Source: Chitinophagaceae bacterium UBA3961 (GTDB lineage: Bacteria > Bacteroidota > Bacteroidia > Chitinophagales > Chitinophagaceae). Taken from it: a DNA stretch of 5,862 nt. The notes beneath the pieces were generated by a model. It was given only the letters and a program-made list of their open reading frames with translations, made no database searches and was not told the origin of the DNA. The stretch's first letter is position 1; the number at the start of each line of letters is the position of its first letter. Shown piece after piece: positions 1-4,628 of this stretch. Position numbers and translations under genes: made by a program. The stretch is from contig DGDD01000206.1 of NCBI GenBank assembly GCA_002385265.1, forward strand, positions 1 through 5,862, given 5' to 3'.

Positions 1-1
1 C

Positions 2-178
2 AAAGACAGTATCGGTTACTGGATGAATAATTACGAAGTGAATAAGATCAGCGGGCTGCACAAAATTCCGGCTAACGGCGATAGTGCTTATTTACCTATA
101 ACCGTTTACATGGCCAGAAAGGAATTACTCCCACTTCTCGATAAAGGGGAGATTCATGATGTGTCGAGGAAAAAATAA
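2..178 (+). CDS. C-terminal end of an unrecognised protein (5' end outside window)
   Basis: The frame is open from the first bases of the window and stops at TAA 176-178, giving the last 58 residues of a longer protein. The visible part begins KDSIGYWMNNYEVNK and ends in a basic tail, SRKK. It is mixed polar and hydrophobic, with no membrane segment, cysteine pattern or motif I can assign. The start codon and probably most of the protein lie upstream of position 1. The next gene starts 31 bases after the stop on the same strand, with no terminator between them, so the two are probably co-transcribed (inference). I do not recognise the family and offer no function. That it is coding rests on the open frame, plausible composition, and a stop placed just before the next gene. 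Confidence 0.6.
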   Translation, partial: KDSIGYWMNNYEVNKISGLHKIPANGDSAYLPITVYMARKELLPLLDKGEIHDVSRKK

Positions 179-209
179 GCCCTCGCGAACCAAGTAGGAA
201 TCAAATAAC

Positions 210-800
210 ATGTCATTATATATTACTGTTATACTAGTTGTTTTAATTGGAGGGGCTCTCTTGATTCAATCCATTGGATTGAGAAAGCGGATGTCTAAAC
301 ACCCCATGGATATCGAAGAGGATGCATTGGTACATCCGGCCCGATTCAACACTGTAGCGCAGGTAATTCGCATCAAGAATGGCAGCTTTGAGAATTTGGA
401 AGCAATTGTTCGGGGCTTTGAAACGGCCTATGAAATGGATCATTTCTTGGAAAGCATTCATTTTATTCAGGTAGGGCCGGATTCGTGGGTCGGGTCCTTA
501 ACAAAGCCGTTGAACTTTACGGAGTTCTGTTATTTTATCAATTACTTGGAGTTTCCGATAGCGGTGAATTGGAAGGCGACTGTAACGGGGTGGACCAATT
601 TTGTTTCAAAAGAAGGCGACCGACTCGATTTGGCTCCTGAACCCATGATGGTTTATGTGCCCGCTATTGAAGAATCGGGAGACGGAGTTTTGGTAACTTG
701 CGCCTCCGGGATCGGCTATAAGATTTCCTTTTTGAAAATGAAACTGGAATATACCGGGGATGGGGGACGGGCTTATGAAAACCCACCTTTACTACCTTGA
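210..800 (+). CDS. Unrecognised single-pass membrane-anchored protein, 196 aa
   Basis: The protein starts at ATG 210, which has a modest AGGAA at 196-200 nine bases upstream. Residues about 4-23 are a continuous hydrophobic stretch (YITVILVVLIGGALLIQSIG), directly followed by RKRMSK. By the positive-inside rule this suggests a signal anchor with the roughly 165-residue remainder in the cytoplasm. That remainder is a mixed, aromatic-rich soluble region. Visible landmarks are a segment around residues 59-85 (FENLEAIVRGFETAYEMDHF), a tryptophan at 93 in GPDSWVG, and a glycine-rich C-terminal part. I recognise no catalytic motif and no family. It follows another unrecognised gene by 31 bases, so the two may form an operon unrelated to the ribosomal genes downstream. 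Its codons (CGG, CGA, GGG, GGA) are less biased than the CGT/GGT-rich rpsL-rpsG-fusA set, which fits lower expression and need not indicate transfer. Coding status is likely; function is unknown. Confidence 0.75.
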   Translation: MSLYITVILVVLIGGALLIQSIGLRKRMSKHPMDIEEDALVHPARFNTVAQVIRIKNGSFENLEAIVRGFETAYEMDHFLESIHFIQVGPDSWVGSLTKPLNFTEFCYFINYLEFPIAVNWKATVTGWTNFVSKEGDRLDLAPEPMMVYVPAIEESGDGVLVTCASGIGYKISFLKMKLEYTGDGGRAYENPPLLP

Positions 801-876
801 TCAATAAAAGACTGATAATTAGAATATTATATAAAAAATGGGATTGAGTATCTGTGTGGACTAGGAGGATATGTTG

Positions 877-902
877 AGTTTTTTTGAAAAAACTTAGATT
901 TT
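877..902 (+). terminator. Possible weak AT-rich hairpin terminator for the upstream gene(s)
   Basis: AGTTTTT at 877-883 can pair with AAAAACT at 888-894, leaving a four-base loop, and ATTTTTT follows at 897-903. The stem has only one G-C pair, so it would be a poor intrinsic terminator, but it is the only candidate between the 196-aa gene and the rpsL promoter. The run of Ts may instead simply belong to the T-rich stretch in front of that promoter. Confidence 0.25.
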
Positions 903-937
903 TTCAGTTGTTTTTTTCATTTTTTCCTAAAAGCCCT

Positions 938-945
938 TACCTTTG
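938..945 (+). promoter_or_regulatory. Bacteroidota-type -7 promoter element of rpsL-rpsG
   Basis: TACCTTTG at 938-945 matches the Bacteroidota sigma-ABfr -7 consensus TAnnTTTG exactly. It lies 24 bases before the rpsL ATG, so transcription would start at about 950 and leave a leader of only about 20 nt. The expected -33 region (about 913-920) is T-rich, with no clean TTG at the right distance; the nearest TTG, at 908-910, is 27 bases away. About 50 bases of T/C-rich sequence precede the element. The -7 match and position are good; the -33 is weak. Confidence 0.7.
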
Positions 946-969
946 CCGTCCCAAAATAAAAGGTTCATA

Positions 970-1350
970 ATGCCTACAATTCAACAATTAGTACGTAAAG
1001 GAAGAGAAATTATCAAGGCCAAAAGTAAGTCTAGAGCCTTAGATAGTTGCCCGTTTCGCCGTGGAGTATGTACTCGTGTGTACACTACCACTCCTAAAAA
1101 GCCAAACTCTGCATTGCGCAAAGTGGCTAAAGTTCGTTTGACCAACAAAGTGGAGGTAATCGCTTACATTCCGGGTGAAGGTCACAACTTACAAGAGCAC
1201 TCAATCGTATTGGTGCGCGGTGGTCGTGTAAAAGATCTTCCAGGTGTACGTTACCATATCGTGAGAGGTAGTTTGGATACTGCCGGTGTGAAAGATCGTA
1301 AGAAGAGCCGTTCTAAGTATGGTACTAAACGTGAAAAAGCTAAAAAATAA
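970..1350 (+). CDS. rpsL: 30S ribosomal protein S12 (uS12)
   Basis: S12 sits at the decoding centre of the 30S subunit and takes part in codon-anticodon monitoring and subunit communication. The 126-residue product is close to the 124 of E. coli and shows the family signatures in order: QLVRKGR near the N-terminus, [25 protein letters not shown] (27-51), [10 protein letters not shown] (69-78), [13 protein letters not shown] (84-96) and [10 protein letters not shown] (109-118). Lys43 and Lys88, where substitutions cause streptomycin resistance in other bacteria, are both the sensitive-type lysine. Asp89, the residue methylthiolated by RimO in E. coli, is present. I chose ATG 970 because it gives the normal S12 N-terminus ([11 protein letters not shown]). 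The in-frame TTG at 943 lies inside the promoter -7 box and would not be transcribed. A weak AAAAGG at 958-963 sits six bases before the start. rpsG follows after 26 bases, so the two share a transcript. Confidence 0.98.
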   Translation: MPTIQQLVRKGREIIKAKSKSRALDSCPFRRGVCTRVYTTTPKKPNSALRKVAKVRLTNKVEVIAYIPGEGHNLQEHSIVLVRGGRVKDLPGVRYHIVRGSLDTAGVKDRKKSRSKYGTKREKAKK

Positions 1351-1376
1351 TTAGAGTATCTCAAATCATTCAATAA

Positions 1377-1844
1377 ATGAGGAAGACTAAAGTCAAAAAG
1401 ATTCCCTTAGCACCCGATGGTCGTTTTAACGATGTACAGGTGACTCGCTTTGTTAACAACTTGATGTGGCAAGGTAAAAAGAACACTGCTTTCAATATTT
1501 TCTACGATTCTCTTGACCGCGTAGCTAAAATTACCGGTGAGAACGGATACGAAGTATGGAAAAAAGCGTTGTCAAACGTTACCCCTGCTGTTGAAGTACG
1601 TAGCCGTCGTATCGGTGGTGCTACTTTCCAGATCCCATCAGAGGTTCGTCCTGAGCGTAAAGTTTCTTTGAGCATGAAGTGGTTGATCCGCTACAGCCGT
1701 GAAAGAAACGGACGTAGCATGGCCGATAAGTTGGCGAACGAAATCGTTGCTGCCAGCAAAGGTGAAGGTGCTGCTTACAAAAAGAAAGAAGACACTCACC
1801 GTATGGCTGAAGCTAACAAGGCTTTCGCTCACTTCCGCGTATAA
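1377..1844 (+). CDS. rpsG: 30S ribosomal protein S7 (uS7)
   Basis: S7 is a primary 16S rRNA-binding protein that nucleates assembly of the 30S head and lies beside the E-site tRNA. The 155-residue length is normal for bacterial S7. Family landmarks are a basic N-terminus (MRKTKVKK), [14 protein letters not shown] (about 26-38), the [18 protein letters not shown] beta-hairpin region (about 70-87) followed by EVRPERK, and the near-invariant [19 protein letters not shown] at the C-terminus. The gene starts at ATG 1377, 26 bases after the rpsL stop, with no Shine-Dalgarno sequence in the AT-rich gap, as is usual in Bacteroidota. It is co-transcribed with rpsL and is the last gene of that unit, because a strong hairpin with a T-run begins 30 bases after its stop. 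In E. coli, S7 represses translation of its own operon at the rpsL-rpsG junction; the short gap here leaves little room for that target, so such control is not evident. Confidence 0.98.
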   Translation: MRKTKVKKIPLAPDGRFNDVQVTRFVNNLMWQGKKNTAFNIFYDSLDRVAKITGENGYEVWKKALSNVTPAVEVRSRRIGGATFQIPSEVRPERKVSLSMKWLIRYSRERNGRSMADKLANEIVAASKGEGAAYKKKEDTHRMAEANKAFAHFRV

Positions 1845-1873
1845 CCCGCATTCAATATTTATTTTGGATATAG

Positions 1874-1904
1874 ATCCCGCAGATTCTCCTGCGGGATTTT
1901 TTTT
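1874..1904 (+). terminator. Intrinsic terminator of rpsL-rpsG
   Basis: ATCCCGCAG at 1874-1882 pairs perfectly with CTGCGGGAT at 1889-1897 across a six-base loop (ATTCTC). A run of eight Ts at 1897-1904 follows. This is a textbook Rho-independent terminator and separates the S12-S7 transcript from fusA. The core stem is identical to that of the terminator behind fusA. Confidence 0.92.
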
Positions 1905-2053
1905 ACTCTCCTCAGTGATCGCTAAGTCCGCAAAGAATTCGAAAACACGTTCCTCCCTCCTCGTTCCTCGCATCCTCCCTCCCGGCTGTTTCATTATTAA
2001 TTTTTAATTATTCATTATTAATTAACTCCTCTTTCTCGCCTTCCCCCTCTTTT
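1905..2053. other. Non-coding spacer: pyrimidine-rich, low complexity
   Basis: I see no gene here. Frames that stay open across it are continuations of rpsG in other frames and look unlike protein. The + strand is mostly C and T, especially 1950-1985 (CCTCCCTCC-type repeats, with CGTTCCTC at 1948-1955 and again at 1962-1969) and 2025-2053. An A/T-only stretch with a 13-base direct repeat lies between these two parts. The opposite strand is correspondingly purine-rich with several GGG runs. Confidence 0.6.
1990..2023. repeat. 13-bp direct repeat, 21-bp period
   Basis: TTCATTATTAATT occurs at 1990-2002 and again at 2011-2023, separated by eight A/T bases (TTTAATTA). The element is nearly pure A/T and contains small internal palindromes (TTAATTAA at 2018-2025). 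It could be simple low-complexity spacer, a binding site, or a dispersed intergenic repeat; nothing here decides between these. Confidence 0.6.
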
Positions 2054-2083
2054 TTGTTTTTTCCCTTCTTTTCCCTAACTTTG
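2054..2083 (+). promoter_or_regulatory. Bacteroidota-type promoter of fusA
   Basis: TAACTTTG at 2076-2083 matches the -7 consensus TAnnTTTG exactly. A TTG at 2054-2056 lies 19 bases upstream, the normal -33 spacing for the Bacteroidota primary sigma factor. Transcription should begin at about 2087-2090, giving fusA an unusually long leader of about 240 nt. The element follows a nearly pure pyrimidine stretch, as the rpsL promoter also does. Confidence 0.82.
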
Positions 2084-2086
2084 CAG

Positions 2087-2276
2087 CGCCAAAATCCAGA
2101 ACATAGGTGAATCGGGTAGACGTGAAGGGTCTGCGATGTTTGGCGATCTATGAGAGTATAATCCCCACATATCAGCAATTTGGTCCCACTAAGGTGGTTC
2201 CTTACCCTACTCTTACCTGCTGATAACTCATCTCAAAGCCTGATATTTTCTGATTCGTGAAGATTGAAACACAGGC
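2087..2276 (+). ncRNA. Candidate structured 5' leader of fusA
   Basis: The transcribed leader between the fusA promoter and ATG can form stems in series. P1 pairs CGCCAAA 2087-2093 with TTTGGCG 2139-2145, starting at the predicted 5' end. P1 encloses a hairpin in which ATC 2111-2113 and GTAGAC 2116-2121 pair with GTCTGC 2129-2134 and GAT 2135-2137, with a GG bulge and one G-U pair. P2 pairs TATCAGCA 2170-2177 with TGCTGATA 2218-2225. P3 pairs GCCTG 2238-2242 with CAGGC 2272-2276 around an inner stem, 2245-2250 with 2259-2264. No terminator-like T-run follows any of them. I do not recognise a named RNA family. Each helix alone could occur by chance; the case rests on the nested order, the start at the predicted mRNA end and the leader length. 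A regulatory role is inference. Confidence 0.45.
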
Positions 2277-2301
2277 ACACACCATAGTAGATTCAAGATT
2301 T

Positions 2302-2331
2302 TTAAAACGATAAACAAACAAAACAAAAGTC
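2302..2331 (+). promoter_or_regulatory. A-rich translation initiation region of fusA, no Shine-Dalgarno
   Basis: The 30 bases before ATG 2332 are mainly A (TTAAAACGATAAACAAACAA and onward) with no AGGAGG-like segment. Bacteroidota ribosomes are known to rely little on Shine-Dalgarno pairing and to favour unstructured A-rich leaders. This supports the chosen start and suggests that leader structure, if it regulates, acts upstream of an otherwise open initiation site. Confidence 0.55.
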
Positions 2332-4482
2332 ATGGCAGACTTAAGATTTCAAAGAAACTTTGGTATCGCCGCGCACATTGACGCCGGTAAAACCACCACT
2401 ACGGAGCGTATCCTCCGTTATACAGGTATGATCCACAAGATCGGTGAGGTACACGATGGTGCCGCTACTACCGACTGGATGGAGCAAGAAAAAGAAAGAG
2501 GTATCACCATTACCTCAGCAGCTGTTAGCTGTCAGTGGAACTTCCCAACTGTTTTGGGTAAAGCTGATGCCAACACTAAAAAATATTATTTCAACATTAT
2601 CGATACTCCAGGTCACGTGGACTTCACCGTAGAGGTTGAACGTTCAATGCGTGTACTCGATGGTTTGATCGCTTTGTTCTCAGCCGTTGACGGTGTTGAA
2701 CCTCAATCTGAAACTGTATGGCGCCAAGCCAACCGTTACCGCGTACCGCGTATCGGTTTCGTAAATAAAATGGACCGTTCTGGTGCCGACTTCTTGAACG
2801 TGGTAAAACAAGTTCGTGAAATGCTCGGTTCTAAAGCCGTTCCTTTACAATTGCCAATCGGTGCTGAAGATAACTTCAAAGGCGTGGTAGACCTTATCAA
2901 AATGAAAGGTATCATCTGGCACATGGAAACAGAAGGAATGACTTTCGATGAAATCGAAATTCCTGCTGATATGTTGGATGAAGTAAATGAGTGGAGACAA
3001 CAACTCGTTGAAGCCGTTGCTGAATACGACGACAAATTAATGGAGAAATTCTTCGAAGATCCTAATTCAATCACTGAAGACGAAATGCACGAAGCGATCC
3101 GCAAAGCTACGATCGACTTAAGCATCGTTCCAATGATGTGCGGTTCTTCATTCAAGAACAAAGGGGTTCAAACTGCATTGGATGCTGTTTGCCGTTACCT
3201 CCCTTCTCCGCTCGATATCGAAGCGATCAAAGGAACAGATCCTTCAACAGGTGAAGAATTGGTTCGTAAGCCTGATGCAAAAGAACCATTCGCTGCCTTG
3301 GCTTTCAAAATCATGACCGATCCTTTCGTAGGACGTTTGGCCTTCTTCCGTGTTTACTCTGGTCACCTCGATGCAGGTTCTTATGTACTGAACGTGCGTA
3401 GCGGTAAGAAAGAGCGTATCAGCCGTATCATGAAGATGTTCGCTAACAAACAAAACCCAATCGATTTCATCGAAGCAGGTGATATCGGTGCAGCAGTTGG
3501 TTTCAAAGAGATCAAAACCGGTGATACCTTGTGTAACGAAGATCATCCAATTACATTGGAGAACATGTTCATCCCTGAGCCTGTAATCTCTGTAGCGGTT
3601 GAGCCTAAAACACAAGCCGACGTAGATAAAATGGGTATGGCCATCTCTAAATTGGTGGAAGAAGATCCTACGCTTCGCGTTAAAACCGACGAAGATACCG
3701 GTCAAACCATCCTTTCAGGTATGGGTGAATTGCACTTAGAAATCATCGTAGACCGTATGCGTCGCGAATTCAAAGTGGAAGTGAACCAAGGTGCTCCAAT
3801 GGTTGCCTACAAAGAAGCTTTCAAAGCAACTGTAGAACACAGAGAGGTATTGAAAAAGCAATCGGGTGGTCGTGGTAAGTTCGCCGATATCGTATTCGAA
3901 TTCGGTCCTGCCGATGAAGAATGGTTGAAAGAAAACCCCGGTAAAGACATGCAGTTCGTTAACGATATCTTCGGAGGTTCTATCCCTCGTGAATTTATCC
4001 CTGCTATTCAGAAAGGTTTCGAAACAGCTATGTCTACCGGTGTACTCGCTAGCTATCCGGTAGAAAACATGAAAGTACGCGTATTCGACGGTAGCTTCCA
4101 CCAAGTTGACTCTGACTCTATGTCATTCGAATTGTGTGCTAGAAGTGGTTTCCGTGAAGCAGCTCGTAAAGCAAAACCAACTTTGTTGGAGCCAATCATG
4201 AAAGTTGAGGTAATTACCCCAGAACAATACATGGGTGATGTTACCGGTGACTTGAACCGCCGTCGTGGTATGTTGGAAGGTATGGATACTCGTGCCGGTG
4301 CACAAGTTATCAAAGCGAAAGTTCCTTTGAGTGAAATGTTCGGATACGTAACTCAGTTGCGTAGCTTGAGCTCTGGCCGTGCAACTTCTACCATGGAGTT
4401 CAGCCATTACGCTCCTGCTCCAAACAACATCGCAGAAGAAGTAATCGCGAAATCAAAAGGTAAAGCTAAAGTGGAAGAATAA
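2332..4482 (+). CDS. fusA: Translation elongation factor G
   Basis: EF-G is the GTPase that moves tRNAs and mRNA through the ribosome after peptide-bond formation and, with RRF, splits ribosomes for recycling. The 716 residues cover all five domains. GTPase motifs are intact: P-loop AHIDAGKT (14-21), switch I RGITI (56-60), DTPGH (91-95, with the catalytic His95), NKMD (145-148) and GSSFKNKG (271-278). Domain III has GMGELHLE (463-470). Domain IV starts near residue 490, contains [11 protein letters not shown] (from 510) and has the tip-loop His at about 590 (GSFHQVDSD). Domain V has [12 protein letters not shown] and GDLNRRRG. The intact G motifs and domain IV make this look like the canonical translocase rather than a divergent paralogue. 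The segment between RGITI and DTPGH is a few residues longer than in E. coli. The gene has its own promoter and terminator and strongly biased codons (CGT, GGT), as expected for high expression. Confidence 0.98.
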   Translation: MADLRFQRNFGIAAHIDAGKTTTTERILRYTGMIHKIGEVHDGAATTDWMEQEKERGITITSAAVSCQWNFPTVLGKADANTKKYYFNIIDTPGHVDFTVEVERSMRVLDGLIALFSAVDGVEPQSETVWRQANRYRVPRIGFVNKMDRSGADFLNVVKQVREMLGSKAVPLQLPIGAEDNFKGVVDLIKMKGIIWHMETEGMTFDEIEIPADMLDEVNEWRQQLVEAVAEYDDKLMEKFFEDPNSITEDEMHEAIRKATIDLSIVPMMCGSSFKNKGVQTALDAVCRYLPSPLDIEAIKGTDPSTGEELVRKPDAKEPFAALAFKIMTDPFVGRLAFFRVYSGHLDAGSYVLNVRSGKKERISRIMKMFANKQNPIDFIEAGDIGAAVGFKEIKTGDTLCNEDHPITLENMFIPEPVISVAVEPKTQADVDKMGMAISKLVEEDPTLRVKTDEDTGQTILSGMGELHLEIIVDRMRREFKVEVNQGAPMVAYKEAFKATVEHREVLKKQSGGRGKFADIVFEFGPADEEWLKENPGKDMQFVNDIFGGSIPREFIPAIQKGFETAMSTGVLASYPVENMKVRVFDGSFHQVDSDSMSFELCARSGFREAARKAKPTLLEPIMKVEVITPEQYMGDVTGDLNRRRGMLEGMDTRAGAQVIKAKVPLSEMFGYVTQLRSLSSGRATSTMEFSHYAPAPNNIAEEVIAKSKGKAKVEE

Positions 4483-4505
4483 TCTTCTCACTACCTTAAT
4501 ACAAG

Positions 4506-4534
4506 TCCCGCAGGTAACTGCGGGATTTTTTTTT
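4506..4534 (+). terminator. Intrinsic terminator of fusA
   Basis: TCCCGCAG at 4506-4513 pairs perfectly with CTGCGGGA at 4518-4525 across a GTAA loop, a stable GNRA-type tetraloop in RNA. Nine Ts at 4526-4534 follow, then more T-rich sequence. It starts 24 bases after the fusA stop, so fusA is transcribed alone. Confidence 0.93.
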
Positions 4535-4542
4535 CTTTTTTA

Positions 4543-4556
4543 GCGCGAAAACGCGC
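4543..4556. repeat. Short perfect GC inverted repeat
   Basis: GCGCG at 4543-4547 and CGCGC at 4552-4556 flank AAAA, giving a five-pair GC hairpin just after the fusA terminator. It has no T-run after it on either strand, so it is not a second terminator. It could be a backup structure protecting the 3' end, a protein site, or chance. Confidence 0.4.
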
Positions 4557-4605
4557 CATTCATCCTATTTCGAAACGGAAGATTAGCATAGTATTCTAAA
4601 ATCCT

Positions 4606-4613
4606 TAAATTGG
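4606..4613 (+). promoter_or_regulatory. Weak candidate -7 element for the peptidase gene
   Basis: TAAATTGG at 4606-4613 matches seven of eight positions' worth of the TAnnTTTG pattern, with G in place of the third T. It lies 15 bases before ATG 4629, which would give a leader of only about ten bases. I see no convincing -33 element. Because the fusA terminator is strong, this gene needs a promoter in 4535-4628, and this is the best match found by eye. Confidence 0.3.
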
Positions 4614-4628
4614 AAGAAATTAGTACTC

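Noticed and set aside
1638..1994. A - strand frame of 118 codons opposite rpsG
   Set aside because: It is antisense to a certain gene, crosses the terminator and has no recognisable protein features; it is a shadow frame.
1699..2007. A + strand frame of 102 codons overlapping the rpsG 3' end and its terminator
   Set aside because: Its first half is rpsG in another frame, and it runs through a strong terminator and low-complexity spacer.
2157..2162. TATAAT resembling an E. coli -10 box in the fusA leader
   Set aside because: The primary sigma factor of this phylum uses TAnnTTTG. No matching -35 is present, and a far better promoter lies at 2054-2083.
2107..2223. A 38-codon frame in the fusA leader starting at GTG 2107 and ending at TGA 2221, a possible leader peptide
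   Set aside because: There is no ATG and only a weak upstream AGG. Staying open for 38 codons is not unlikely by chance, and the composition resembles no known leader peptide. It overlaps the proposed P1 and P2 stems.
2087..2276. tRNA or other standard RNA gene in the gap before fusA
   Set aside because: There is no cloverleaf, T-loop GTTCRANNC or CCA end, and the arrangement of stems does not match tRNA, tmRNA or SRP RNA as I know them.
2736..4407. Several - strand frames of 86-153 codons opposite fusA
   Set aside because: They are antisense shadows of a strongly biased coding sequence and have no initiation signals or family resemblance.
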